A DNA stretch of 64,000 nucleotides from Phaseolus vulgaris. Its lineage: Eukaryota > Streptophyta > Magnoliopsida > Fabales > Fabaceae. Location: NCBI RefSeq assembly GCF_000499845.2, contig NC_023759.2, positions 49,822,172 through 49,886,171 on the forward strand, read 5' to 3'. Shown here in pieces: positions 45,423 through 58,600 of this stretch. Numbering within the stretch: position 1 is the first letter of the stretch; every line of letters starts with the position of its first letter. The notes under the pieces were generated by a model. The model made no database searches. It saw nothing but the letters and a program-made list of their open reading frames with translations, and was not told the DNA's origin. The translations under genes were made by a program, and so were the position numbers.

Positions 45423-48241
45423 ATGGAATCCTCCGCTGCCATTCGATCCTTTCACTGTATCTCTCTCTTTCTCTCTCTCAATCTGTATCTGCATTTTTGT
45501 TATGAACGTGCTCTGGTTTTGTGTTTACGATTTTCTGTTTTATTTACTTTAATTTATGCGATGTGTGACGGAAACTGGAAACGATTACATACGCAGTTTG
45601 ATTTTTGGGAAACGAATTCGGTACATCTGGATTAGGTATATGATTTTCTAGTTAGAAAGAAAAGTAACTGCGAAGGAGCTCGCTAGATTTGTCATTGTGT
45701 TGCAAACATTTGATTTAGGCACGTTTCGCATTGCTGCTTTCTTTAAATATCATTAGTTATATCACATGTTATTTTCGTTTTGAATTAAATGCTGAACATA
45801 GGACGAGTTTCTGCTGCTGTGATTTATTTATTCAATTTTATTGCTAGGAAATCAAAACACGGTTATGCCGAGGATCGTAGATATATATATATATATATAT
45901 ATATATTTTTAATTTGCAACGAACCTTTGAAACGTTTCATCCCGAAGTAACTAGTTGTATTAGCTTGCGTGACTTGTTCCTTATTGCTGTGATATGTGAA
46001 GCTTAATTTAACCTTAGAAATGAACTTGAAAATTAGGTTGCAGTGACAAAGTTATTTTATGGTATTGATTAGTATCGTTTGTTTACAGGAATCACGGCAC
46101 GAGCATAACAATTTTCATTAAGTTAGATGAATGTCATTAATTAGGTGATTAGAATTATTTTTTGCTACTGATTAGGTATAGTTTTTCATGTTTCTACAAA
46201 TAACCAAACGATGGTCTGCAATCACCTTATAGCCTGTAATTGACCATCTATTAGGTCCTATAGGATAACACAAGATAACTAGTGACTGTGTCCTTTTTAA
46301 TAACTTTAGTGGCACCCATATGTTGTGTTCTGTTGCTTATTTTATTCTTTTGTTGATATATTCTGTTAAATAGAAAATGTGTTCCTTTTTTCCTATGTCT
46401 TTTTGAAATAGGCTTAATTCCTTTTGGAAAGGGTCTCAATACCTTCTTAAATGGTTGAATTTCAATATATAATAATATTTTAGCACTATAATGTTTTTAA
46501 TATGATTTTGTTACGGTCAGATGCTTAATCATGACTCTTGGATTTCAGATCCCATGGGCACTATGTCCCATATGCGGCCTTCCTATGATAAACAAGTTGT
46601 AGTTCCCATCCACAATGTGCGATGGAACTCTAAAAGTAGACTTTTCATTCAGCATCTGGCATATGATCGGAAGCACATTAATTCCCACATGAAGGGGAGC
46701 ACCACACTAGTTTCATGTGCAAAAACAGCTGAACCTATCAACACATCCAACTCTGATGATGGTGGGTTATATTGATTGTGAAATGAATTACGTCTTTATC
46801 CTTTGTCTATGTTACTTTGTTTGAATGAGAAAAGTCTGCTAATCTTATTTAGTCTAAGTGTAATTATCTTTTGAAGTGGTTGTTTCTATTTGTTGAAGAG
46901 CACACATCCACTTGAGATATGATCAAATTATAAGTTATATGTGGGTGCAAACCTTATCTTAAGAAGTCGATTTTTGTGAGAATAAGGTAGACTTAAATTC
47001 CACTTTTTAAAGATGGTATCAAAGTCATTCAAGAGTCTATCCTAGTAAGTTTGTTGGATCTATTGTGTCTCTCGCTATCGAGTTCCTTCTGGTCCCACAC
47101 TCGAGATGTCTAGTCCTTGATATGAGAGGATATATTGAAAATCTCACATCGACTAGAAATATGACCAAATTATATTATATAGTTTGGTGCAAATCTTTGG
47201 TTTTGTGGGGTTAATTTAGGTTGAAATTCATTTTCAATAGATGATATTAGAGTGTATCCTAGTTAAGTTTGTTGGGCCTTATGTTACTCGCTATCGGGTT
47301 CCCATTTAGTTCCACACTTGAGATGTCCACTCATTGGTGTGAAGTGGTGTATTGAAGAGCTCACATCGACTAGAGCTATGACCAAATTATAATATATGGC
47401 TGAATGCAAATCTCACCTTACTATGCCAACTTTGTGAGGTTGAATTAGACATAAGTTTCACTTTTTAAATATGGTATCAGAGTCATTTAAGAGTCCTAGT
47501 TAAGTTTGTTGGGTCTATTATATCAGTTGCTATAGGATTCATCCCCAATCCCATGCTCGCTCGATAGTCCACTCCTTGGTGTGAAGTAGTGTATTGGAGA
47601 ACTCACATTGACTAGAGATATGATCAAATTATAATATATGGGTAAATGCAAATCTCACCTTACAAAGCCAACTTTGTGAGGTTGAATTAACTTAAGTTTC
47701 ACTTTTTAAAGATGGTATCATATTCATTTAAGAGTTCTATTTAAGCTTGTTGGGTTTATTATGTCATTCGCTACGATATTCACCCCTAGTCCCACGCTTG
47801 AGATGTTCAGTCTTTGGCGTAAAGGGGTGTGTTGAAGATCCTATATGAATTAGAGATATGACCAAGTTATATTTTTTAGGTGAATGCAAACCTCACCTTA
47901 TAAGCTGGTTCTACAGGATTGAGGTAGACTTAAAATCACCTTCTTAAGACTATTGATAAGATGTTGAGATACGTTAATCAATTGCAAAAATTTTGGGCTG
48001 CAATTTTATATTTTTGTGTGATCCAAGATAATCTTTTGGAACTCTTCTATACTTATTGGAAAGAGAGAAGATAGGAAAAAAAAAAAATCTTACAAATTAC
48101 AAACAAAAGATGTGATTTTATTTACTTATTTACTTTTAAGGTAAAGTTATAAAGTTATTTACATGGGTAAGTAATAGTAGGAAATCTTCTACTTCTGTTG
48201 CTCAATATTATTGTGGTAATTGAGAAAGTCTGTTTGAGGAT

Positions 48242-48275
<34 letters not shown>

Positions 48276-51200
48276 CTGTGTTAGAGTTGGCGGTTAGAAT
48301 AGCTTCCCTTTAATATTTTTTTTTATTTATATTCAAATTCCTTGACCTCGCAATTATTTAAGATGCTGCAGCTTCTCCAGGTAGTACTCCACAAGGCTCA
48401 TTGGAGAAAAAGCCTTTGCAAGCTGCTACTTTTCCTAATGGATTTGAGGTCTATAGCTATTCTTCCCTTATTTACCTGTTAAGGATATTTTTATTAGTGA
48501 AAAATGATAATTTGGTGGAAATTAGCCCTAGTTTGCTGGCTTTTATCCAATACTGCATAATTGCATTACTAATTTCCCTGTTTGAATGTGAATCTGATGA
48601 AATTAGTCATTATATCTTTTTTGCTTATGATCAGGATTTGGTATTAGAGGTGTGTGATGAGACTGAAATTGCTGAACTGAAAGTAAAGGTGATCTTCTGT
48701 CTTATTTTTTGCTTTTGTAAAATTGGAAGTTCAATGTTTTAAATTTAATAGCGAGGATGAAAAGAAACTTCAGTGAATGTTATATGGTTTCTTCATACGT
48801 CTATAGCTCTGTCATATACTGTGTGTTGAACTTCTGTCAAAGTATGCTTGAATTTACTCAAGATATCACGCTTATAGAAAATGAGGTAATAGTATTGATG
48901 CTTTTTTAATCAAAATTGCAGCATGTTGTAATTGCAACTTGAGATTGTGGTGCCTTTGTGCCTGGTGTCCTATCTCATTATAGTTCTTTCTTTGTAATTC
49001 AAATTTGATCATAAAATTTTTAATCATCTCAGCGTTGTTTTTATACAACGTTGTCTGTTATATCTGTCTAGTTCATCAAAAGAAGCATGCTTTTAGCTGG
49101 ATGACCTTGTACTCGACCTTATTTGACTGGTATTGTTATAGGTTGGAGATTTTGAAATGCATATTAAGCGAAACATTGGAGCAACAACGGTTCCATTGTC
49201 TAACATTTCACCAACGACTCCTCCACCTATCCCATCTAAACCTATGGATTCAGCACCTGGTACCCTGCCACCATCACCTCCAAAATCATCTCCAGAAAAG
49301 AAAAATCCAATTATAGATGCTTCCAGAAAGAAATCACCAATATTGACAGCATTGGAGGCTTCTGAGAGTGGTACTTACGTCTTGATACCATCTCCCACGG
49401 TATGTCAGCCATCAACAATTTAAGTTTTAACTTCTGCTTTCACTAGTTATATTTGCTTGAGCTATGTAGAGTTTGCTATCACTAATCTTTCTTTCTCATT
49501 AGGTTGGCTTCTTCCGTAGAGGTAGAACAGTGAAAGGAAAGAGACAACCTCCTATCTGTAAAGAGGTACGTGTGATGTGCTTGTCAATACCCATCAATTT
49601 GTTATGACCAAGATCACATTCACTTGATATTGCGTCGGGCTTTCTCGTTGTGAACCCCACCTTTAAATTTTGCTCCACATGTGTTTGTTATTAAGATTTG
49701 CAGTGATGAAACTAATTGTTTCTGCTTTAGGGACCCAACTGCTAGCACTGTGAGCTGCCCCCACGTAACACTGCAGACATAATAGTCGCAGTCTATCTAT
49801 CAGCCTGTTTGCTTGTCAGCCTAGTCTCCTGATGTGACCTTGTTAACATGCATATGTTGGCTTTCGGAATAAGTTTAAAGTCTTTTACTAAAAAAAAAGG
49901 AAAAAAAACTGATTATAATCAACAGTGATTGTTTCATATACAAATAAATATTCTTTGGTACTCACTTATTGTTATTAGTATACTTTGTATTGTACAGTTA
50001 CTTCATCAAGGTCTTTGAGAACCTCATTTTCATTGACCTGACTAAAATGATTCTCAATGTATTTATTTCCTAATTGAATTTTAGGGGGATTTTGTCCAAG
50101 AAGGGCAAGTCATAGGGTATTTGGATCAGCTTGGCTCTGGAAATCCGGTTAAGGTGATCTGTCTCAGTTTTTGTAATTGTGGTTCCTTAATATCTACTAC
50201 TTCTAACTAGTTTTATTTTTGAAATCTTGCAGACTGATGTGACTGGACAAGTGTTGAAGCTACTTGTTGAGGATGGAGGTATAAAGATGTGTATAACCCT
50301 TATATAAAAAAATGCGTAGATTTATTGACATGTCATTAATGCAATACAGGGCTTTTGAGGAAAGAGAGCAGTGCTAATTGAATAGTTAAGCAATAGTGTA
50401 CCTCCAGTAATAGAATATGGTCAAAATGATTTGGAAATCCTAATAATTATGAATTCTATTAGTCTCGATTGCAAGTATTTTGAAACTTAGTTGCAAGGAA
50501 GAAACAAATTACTGTCAAGAGATAAGCATTGAATTTTTTTTGGGGGAACGGGTTGGCCAGAATACTTGTGAGTCCATCCATTGTATTCAAGACATTTTTT
50601 AAGAGTGAATTTAACCATTTGAACACTTAGAGGGTATGTTTGGATAAACTTCTCCATGAATACTTACAGAAGATAAATATAGGAAGAAAAGTTTAAATTA
50701 GCTTTTTCGATAAGTTAAAATTAGTTTGTGCATAAGCTAATTTCTATTTTTTTTTAATTTGTGCATAAGTTAATTTTAGGCAAGAAGATTATTTCATTTC
50801 TTCTTCTCTTTCTTTGTAGAAGTGATAATGGAGAAGTTTGTCCAAAATATGTATTTAGTACCTAACATTTTCTAACCTATATGTAGGGATGAAAATAGGC
50901 TAGTCCACCAGTCAGGGGCTTTTGACATAGTCTGTCAAAGGCCTGGTGTAAGCTTTTAGGCTTTAAAAGAAGCCTACCAAGTGTAACAAGGTGGCCTGTT
51001 TATATAATAATTTTATATATAATACATATTAAATAAATATATATAATTATTAATGTTAATAACAAGTTTAATAATAAAAAAATAATGTTATTTTTACTTT
51101 TAAAGCTCTGGTTCATATTTACACCTCTACTTTTATATAATAATAAAATTATTAGTTTATTCAATATAAATATTATACTTCCTAGCGGAAACATAAATGC

Positions 51201-52216
51201 AATAGTGCATGTATGTTCGCATTTTATCTATTTAGTTAAAAGTTACTATTTACTATTTACAATTTATATTAATTTTAATTTCATGTATTATTATGTTTTA
51301 TATTTTATATGTAATCAATACTTTGAATGTAAACAATGTTGAAGAAACATTACATATTGTAGATTTGCATGAAAAAGGAAAAAAACGTAATTGTATTGGG
51401 GAGTAATGGTGTGTACCACTTATTTTAAGTGGATGAGTAGTTTATCTCCACTATTTTTTTTTTTCTTAATTGTTGTATAGGTAACAATAATAGTTGAGGT
51501 TTAAAATATGAAATCTCAAAATTTTAAAAATTCTGTTTATAGCATGTTCACACGGAAAATAGTATATTCGTTCGGAACTGTTACTTTTGTTATGAATCAT
51601 ATATACAAATTAGTGGAAAAAAATAATTTCTGTTAACAAATATTGTGCATGTAAAGTAAGCATGTCTCTGTTGTGAGTGTTTGTCTTAATCAAGCTGCAT
51701 TGTATTGCAAGAAATGAAAATGGAAAATGTTTTGTCAAGCTATTAGAATCTGGATCCATAATCTTATTTTATTATCACGCCAAACTGTGGTGATTTCGAA
51801 TCTTGTATAATTTTTCGATCAGTCACTGGATATACTTGATAGGTTACTTTAATTCATTGAAATTTATAGGTCACTTTAATTCATTGTAGTTTACAGTGTA
51901 TAGCTAGTTGTGCTGTTAGTTTTCATAGGTTTTCTAGTTAGTGTTGACTATTGACAGAATGGAAAAACATTGTTTAGCTGTCAAAGGTCTTGATTTCTGC
52001 TATGGCTTTTTGTGATTTATTGATGGCCTAGTCCGTTGTTTTGCAATATTCAGATTTTACTGTCAGTGCAGCCAAATTAACCATATCTAAACCTATTTTG
52101 CTACTTGCACTCATCCATAGCTGTGATGAGTTTCTAACTGTTTTTGTTTGTGATTTACAGAGCCTGTTGGTTATGGAGACCCCCTTATTGCTGTCTTCCC
52201 ATTAGACCTCAAGTGA
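45423..52216 (+). CDS. BADC1: BADC: biotin attachment domain-containing protein (BCCP-like, no biotin motif), plastid
   Basis: Nine exons: 45423-45456, 46549-46761, 48363-48448, 48635-48688, 49142-49399, 49503-49565, 50085-50153, 50233-50278, 52161-52216; 292 residues, phases consistent. BADC proteins resemble the biotin carboxyl carrier subunit of plastid acetyl-CoA carboxylase but carry no biotin. They replace BCCP in the complex and lower fatty acid synthesis. The N-terminal 50 or so residues look like a transit peptide. A Pro/Ser-rich linker occupies about 140-190. The C-terminal biotinyl-like fold runs from about 205 (YVLIPSPTVGFF, VKGKRQPP, GQVIGYLDQLG, GYGDPLIAVFP). Where BCCP has EAMKM, this protein has LDQLG (249-253), so the acceptor Lys is absent. 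Intron 2 (1.6 kb) houses the TRIM concatemer and intron 8 (1.9 kb) a possible MITE. The exact member (BADC1, 2 or 3) is chosen from gene order, not sequence. Confidence 0.9.
45881..45907. repeat. (AT)n microsatellite in BADC intron 1
   Basis: AT dinucleotide run of about 26 bases. Confidence 0.9.
46891..47950 (+). mobile_element. TRIM-type retroelement concatemer: five LTRs, four internal segments
   Basis: LTR-like units of about 120 bases start at 46891, 47132, 47350, 47592 and 47830 with TGTTGAAGAG, TATTGAAAAT, TATTGAAGAG, TATTGGAGAA and TGTTGAAGAT, and share CTCACATCGACTAGAGATATG, AACCTCACCTTA and TTGTGAGGTTGAATTAGAC. Each of the first four is followed by a TGGTATCAGAGTC-like primer site (near 47014, 47242, 47472, 47713; several mutated), then about 110 bases ending in a purine-rich GTGTGAAGTGGTG or AAAGGGGTG just before the next LTR. 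This is the layout of a terminal-repeat retrotransposon in miniature with shared LTRs. No coding capacity. It lies in BADC intron 2 in the sense direction. Confidence 0.75.
48242..48267. repeat. (TA)n microsatellite in BADC intron 2
   Basis: TA dinucleotide run of about 26 bases, about 100 bases upstream of exon 3. Confidence 0.9.
50882..51130. mobile_element. Possible MITE in BADC intron 8
   Basis: The left end GTAGGGATGAAAATAGGCTA and the inverted right end GTAGAGGTGTAAATATGAAC are similar terminal inverted repeats about 250 bases apart. The left part (GGCTTTTGACATAG, AAGGCCTGG) recalls AGGCC-rich legume miniature elements. The inverted repeats are imperfect and no target duplication was found. 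Confidence 0.35.
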
Positions 52217-52502
52217 GCTAGCCTTTTCCTGTTATTCTGACTTATCATGAGGCTTTTTTTTTTTAATTAGGGAGCTAGTCGCATATGGGCAAAAGTTTTT
52301 AATAGGTTACGAATAATTAAAAATCATACTTTGTACACCGACTGCTTAAATTGTACTGGATAAAAGTTATTATGAGACGACCTTCTTTATGTATCTTAGT
52401 TGTTGAAGTTTGATCGCTAGCTACCCTTTATTTAGTTTCTCCCAAAATAATTGTGCAGAACTTGTTTTTTAGATTCTGGACCAGAAATAGAAATACAGTA
52501 AT

Positions 52503-52505
<3 letters not shown>

Positions 52506-52551
<46 letters not shown>
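52506..52551. repeat. (AT)n microsatellite
   Basis: Uninterrupted TA run of about 46 bases. Confidence 0.95.
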
Positions 52552-52554
<3 letters not shown>

Positions 52555-53259
52555 TTGCATTCACATTAAAATTCTGACCTAACAATAGCTAAAACTCTAG
52601 CAAAATTCTAACCGTCACAAATTACGAGGATTGTCAAAAAGTTGATGAGGCTAGCATAATTATTTTAATAGTAATTTAGTAATAAGGATAAACAATACCT
52701 AAAATTTGGATAACAAAATTAAAATTAAAATAAATTACGAGATAAAGACTTGACATATGTTAAAAAAGTTACTGATTATACAATTTAGGTCGAGCAAAAT
52801 GTGATTAAAAGAAGTTATGTTTATTGAAGGTTTTTCAATTACAGCGTTATGTATGTATATTGTCTGAAGTATATTAGTTTGTATCTAGTAACTGTGTAAT
52901 TCTGAAAATACAAATCCGTAGTCATGTATAGTAACTTGCAGTCATGCATATAGCAAGATATATCAATTAAAAAGAGGCCAACACAATTGGAATGAATGTT
53001 ATAGGAAAAAGTTGCAGTATAAATAAATCAATGCAATACGTTAACAATTTTTTTAAACCGTAAATAAAGCACAAAGAAAAGAGTATTGTGATATAATTTA
53101 TAATTTATAAGAATTTTTTACTTTTATTGCCACACATTTGTGTATCTTATTGTGCTCTCTTACTTTTTGAAGGCAAGAAGAATGAAGAATCTAAATAATT
53201 CAGTACATGTTTATCTTTTTGTCCCAGTACTCTAATAAGAGTATTTAATCTTTAAGCGT

Positions 53260-54203
53260 GGGAAGAAAAGCAGGACGTTTTGTTTTTCGAAAACCGGTTT
53301 TGTTCATTCTTGGTCTGGGACTTACTGTGCCTTACTCCTTGGGTATTTTGGTATGAAATTTTTACCAGACATTCGTCATTGTGTCTATTGAGTTTTGGCT
53401 GAGATTTAAGTCTTAGACTCGTCCCACAAGATTCGCAATAAATTTTTTATTCATCACTGCCCAGGATGAAAGGAAGGTTCGTTTGTGAGTGAAACTGTTT
53501 GATTTTTTTCCTGGGTGAATACTCATCCGTTTAACCTGAAATCTATTGCGTTTTGTCCCAAACTCAGTGGAGATTCTTACACGAAATTTCAGGAAAAAAC
53601 CATTTCGAGAGAACTTTTCGGAAGTTTTGTGCAAACCAAGGCTATCCTCTAGCAAAACTTGTGAAATTTTGCCCTACTTTCTGCAATTTTTTTCCGGGTC
53701 TGTATTGTCCTGAAAAAATTCACACAAGTAATTTAGTATGTTGTTTGCACCCAGGTAAGGAGGCACGTCCATAAACAAATCACAGAAAGAAGATACGGGG
53801 AAGAAAAGCCAGGACGTTTTGTTTTCGGAAAACCGATTTTGTTCACTCTCGGTCTGTGACTTATTGCCCCTTACTCCTTGTGTATTTTGTTATGAAATTT
53901 TTACCAGACATTCGTCATTGTGTCTATTGAGTTTTGGCTGAGATTTTAGCTCCAGACTCGTCCCACAAGATTCGCAATAAATTTTTTATTCATCACTGCC
54001 CGGGTTGAAAGAAAGGTTCGTTTGTGTGTGAAACTGTTTAATTTTTTTTCCTGGGTGCATACTTATTCGTTTGACCTGAAATCTGTCGCATTTTGTCCCA
54101 AACTCAGTAGAGATTCTTACGCGAAATTTCAGAAAAAAAAACCATTTCGGACTAATCTTTCGAAAGTTTTGTGCAAACCAAGACTATCCTCTATCAAAAT
54201 ATA
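53260..54203 (+). repeat. Direct tandem duplication, 538-bp period (satellite-like)
   Basis: Unit 1 starts at 53260 and unit 2 at 53798, both GGGAAGAAAAGC..AGGACGTTTTGT. They align colinearly for about 400 bases with around 90 percent identity by eye, including ACCAGACATTCGTCATTGTG, TATTGAGTTTTGGCTGAG, GACTCGTCCCACAAGATTCG, TTTTGTCCCAAACTCAGT and TTTTGTGCAAACCAAG. Unit 2 ends early (about 54203), so only the first unit is full length. Base composition differs from the surrounding AT-rich DNA. Confidence 0.85.
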
Positions 54204-55677
54204 AAAATGAACATACATAGAACGTGTGTTTACATAAAGAGGGTTATGCATTTCATTGAGATAATTCATTTATCTAATATGCGTGATTTGGAACACTTTT
54301 ATAGTGATTGAATATGTATAGAAAATCTCACAATTCATCATTATGGTTGATAATTAGATACGTTTCATTATATCTAAGATTTTCTCTAATACTAATTGTC
54401 AATATTTAAGAGTTTTTAAAATAGATGATAATACTTAATCACCATTTAGAAATGAGGTATTTTTATCTCTTATATATTTAATTTTGTTTTTAAATTTCAC
54501 TTTAATATGTTAATTACATAGACGAAAAATTGTGGACAGGTTAAGTCAGTACTAAATTATAATAAATAAAATGTTACTTACATTTAAAAATATAGTAATT
54601 GATTTATGACGGAATCATTTTGGTATTAGTTTTCAACGTTATATTGTATACTTGAGTTGGAATTTGGCAGTGTATATTTTGATTTCTGCCCCTTATTGTT
54701 TGTCAATATTCAATACAAACCCATACGACACGTTAGTTGGGTGATATATTAATACGAAAACATACATTTCACATTTGAATAAATTGTTATTTTATTCATT
54801 TTATTTTATTTTTAATTTAAAATATTATTATATTATTATAAATAATGTAAAATATATTTTTTAATGTTTATTATGAAAAAAAAAACTTTTCTATAATTGA
54901 AAAGTTGAAACCTAGCTTTGAATGACTCTTTTCAGCCACCATTTCAGAACTGATCTGAGACACATCTGAGTCAGATCAATTTTATCCTCAAATAAAATTC
55001 CAAAACAGAAATGGATAACTCCAACTTTCACCTATGGACACAGTTGCTTTACGTAGACCTTCAAATCCCACACTTTCTATTTATAGTTTACGTCACAATC
55101 TCCATTATCATTTCAATTTATTGCCACCACTAAAATTACCAACTTAATATTACACATCAAAAACCTATATTCCACTATTTCCTAAGATTTTAATAGTTTT
55201 TACTAATTTTCATTTTTTAAACCTATAATTTTTTAACTTTTTAGCATACTCTTTTCATATATAATCTATTATAATTATTTTTTATCGAAAACTATAAAAT
55301 TATATGTAAAATTGATTAAATAAAGAGTAACCTTTGCAAAACTTAATAATATATATTAAATGTCAATAAATAACAATTAATATATTACGGAATGCGTAAT
55401 TAACTTTTCTAAAAGAGTATATATAGGCTAGCAGATCAAAATCAAAATTTCTATTGTAAAAAAAATGTGATAATTTAGAATTGTCTAAACATATATTAAG
55501 AAAAAAAGTTTTTCCAAAATAAATATAATAATAATAATGATTATGCAATTTTGAGAGGCTGAAAATAAACGAATCCTTTTGTTGAGTTGCGTGGTGTTGT
55601 GTGGTGTGGCGTTTGTGAAAAGTGAAGTGACAAAGTTTAAACCTTGCGGCTGGTAAGAAGGCCCCAACTGAAAGCAA

Positions 55678-58600
55678 ATGAAGCCACACACTCAGGCTTC
55701 TTCTTTCGCCACCCCACTCCCGCACGTGCCCTTCTTTCGCGCCACCGCTTCCTCACGTGCCTCCCCGGCGGAGTCTCTTCATGCCGCCGCTGCCGACGAA
55801 TTCCGTCGCATCTGGACTGCAAAACGCCGCCGCGTCCACCTGTCCGTCCGCCACTCCACTCGCGTCGCCGCGGCTTTGAATCCCGGCGGCTCCAATGGCG
55901 ACGAGAGTCGACCTCGGAGCAGCCGGCGCGGCGTGCTGATGGCACCTTTCCTGGCCGCCGGCGCGTCGATTCTGTTAACGGCGGTTGCGAGGGCGGAGGA
56001 TAAGGCGGCGGAACCGGCTCCGACAGCGCCGAAGCTGGAGGAGACGAAGAAGAAGGAGGAGGAGGAAGTGATAACGTCGAGGATTTACGACGCGGCGGTG
56101 ATAGGGGAACCGTTGGCGATAGGGAAAGAGAAAGGGAAGGTGTGGGAGAAGTTGATGAATGCGCGAGTGGTGTATTTGGGGGAAGCGGAACAGGTTCCGG
56201 TTCGAGACGATAGGGAATTGGAGCTTGAAATTGTGAAGAATTTGCATAGGCGCTGTTCGGAGAAGGAAAAAAAATTGTCTCTTGCTCTTGAAGCTTTTCC
56301 CTCTAATCTTCAGGAACCGCTCAATCAGTATATGGATAAGAAGTAATAATGCCTTTGAATTTGTGACTAATGTTTAGATTCTTGCGTGAATCGTGTGTGG
56401 ATAAACTTTTCAACAATAGTTATAGGATCAGAAAATACGAAGGCAAAATGAGTTAAGTTTTTTGTCTGAGCTAAAATCTACTGGTGTATTCCATTCTTTT
56501 GGAAAAAGTTAAATGAAAGAGATGTTGAGTGGAGCAAGCAGCATGGAGTTGATTTCGAACATGTAAATTGAGGGTGCTTTGCTGTTATTATTGCAATTGT
56601 TGGCTTGCGGAAGAATCTTGTAGTTATGTGATTCTGAATGTTTTCCTAGTAAAGTGAATATTAATCCATGGAATTAGAGCTATGGTTTGCTCTTATGCCA
56701 TGTTGATTTTAAATATGGATACATTACTGATGTTTGCTATGCTCTCTATTTCTGTTAATCTCTGCTTCTTTTGTCTTTAGTCTGATTGCTTTCCATGATT
56801 CTTCATTGTTTGTACTAAAACCCGACTTCCATGGCAGGATAGATGGAGACACCTTGAAGTCTTATACGTTACATTGGCCACCTCAAAGATGGCAGGAGTA
56901 TGAACCTATTCTGAGCTACTGTCGTGAAAATGGAATCCGTCTTGTCGCTTGTGGTACTCCACTGAAGGTATGCCAACTTTTTTTTCCCAAACTCATGATG
57001 ATCTTTCAAATATTTATTGTCTCTGAAAATTATGGTTGTGGCTAAGTAGGAGAAATTGGTAAATGCTAGATAATCAACGGTACATGTCAAATCGATTTAC
57101 AACAAGTGCAAAAGGGAAGCTGTAAGGATTTTAATTGCATTAGGCCTAGAAAAATTTTGATGTACAAAAGACAAGCCCTGAAAAACTCCTAATCCTCAAG
57201 GTTCGCATACTAGCAAAAGGTCATATAAAACACTTTGTTTTAAAAAAAAAATTGATACGACTGTGGAAAGTTTCCTCAGGTAGTTTGTTCACGTCATAAA
57301 ATGAGAAGAAGGGAAGATAATCTGTTGAAATGGTAGGGGACGACCTGAGAAAACTTTAGGAGCATGAAATTGATTTTTCATTAGATGTTTTACTTAAAAT
57401 TTGTTTTTGATATAGCGGAAAGGTTTCAATTGATTCATTTAGCCAACTCCACCCTGTAGGATTAGGCTCAGTTCTTGTATTGCTAGGTCTAGACTCAAGA
57501 CCCATAAAGATGATATTTATTGTTTCATTTTCTCATCAACAGATCTTAAGAACTGTCCAAGCAGAAGGAATTCGTGGGCTGACAAAGGAAGAACGTAAAC
57601 TTTATGCTCCTCCAGCTGGTTCAGGCTTTGTATCAGGCTTTACTTCTATCTCACGTAGATCTTCAGTCGATAGTACTCTAAATCTGTCTATTCCTTTTGG
57701 TCCAAGCTCATATCTTTCTGCACAGGCTAAAGTAATTGAGGAGTATTCTATGTCTCAGATTATCTTACAAAATGTGGTTGATGGAGGGGCCACTGGTATG
57801 TTAGTTGTTGTGACTGGTGCAAGCCATGTTACGTATGGATCTAGAGGAACTGGAGTGCCAGCAAGAATTTCAGGAAAAATACAAAAGAAAAACCAAGTAG
57901 TTATATTACTCGATCCTGAACGACAATTCATTCGCAGAGAAGGAGAAGTTCCTGTGGCTGATTTTTTGTGGTATTCTGCTGCCAGACCCTGTAGCAGAAA
58001 TTGTTTTGATCGTGCTGAGATTGCTCGCGTAATGAATGCTGCGGGGCAGAGGCGAGATGCCCTCCCACAGGTTAGCCAGCATTTACAGTCACTAGTTTGC
58101 TTGATTATTACTCTTCTTGCTTTGTAGATTCTCCTTCCAAGTTTTAGCCCTTTATTTCCTCTCATTGTCCATTTAGATGATACAAACAAGAGATTTTGCA
58201 TGTTACTAGGTGTCTTGTGTCTATATCTATTAAATTTTATTTGAATTTTTGTATGTAATATAACTTTTGTATGCAAAAAAGAAATCAATTTTTGAAGAGA
58301 TTAAACAAAGGCCTCTCATCCCTTTAATTGATATCTCTGTTTTGCATTGTTTAATTTACTGTAACTATGCAGCTCAACCAACTGTGGGGAATTTCAATTT
58401 AATGTTTATCATTTTTGTAGCGCTTTCTCTGTGCTATCTTCCTTTTCCATTAATTTCATATCCTTTTGAGGTTAGATTCTTTGCGCAACAATATATGATG
58501 ATTTAAGGACTTCAAAACATTTCCAATGGGTGAATTGTGATAATGAAGTCGTTATTTCTGTTTTCTTTCCCTTAAAATAAAGTAACCCTGGTCTATAGTT

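Larger units (their letters stand above)
52217..55677. other. Intergenic between BADC and RER gene
   Basis: It contains an (AT)n run (52506-52551), a two-unit direct duplication of about 538-bp period (53260-54203), then AT-rich DNA up to the RER leader at about 55560. The reading frames inside the duplication (53413-53774, 54022-54204) are reiterated fragments with no recognised protein. No gene is seen. Confidence 0.55.

Noticed and set aside
47472..47484. Initiator tRNA-Met-like TGGTATCAGAG sequences as tRNA gene fragments
   Set aside because: Only the dozen bases of a retroelement primer site are present, with no acceptor or anticodon arms; they mark LTR element internal starts.
49690..49860. 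Less AT-rich segment in BADC intron 6 as a missed exon
   Set aside because: The flanking exons join directly in phase and the segment has stops and no similarity to BADC proteins.
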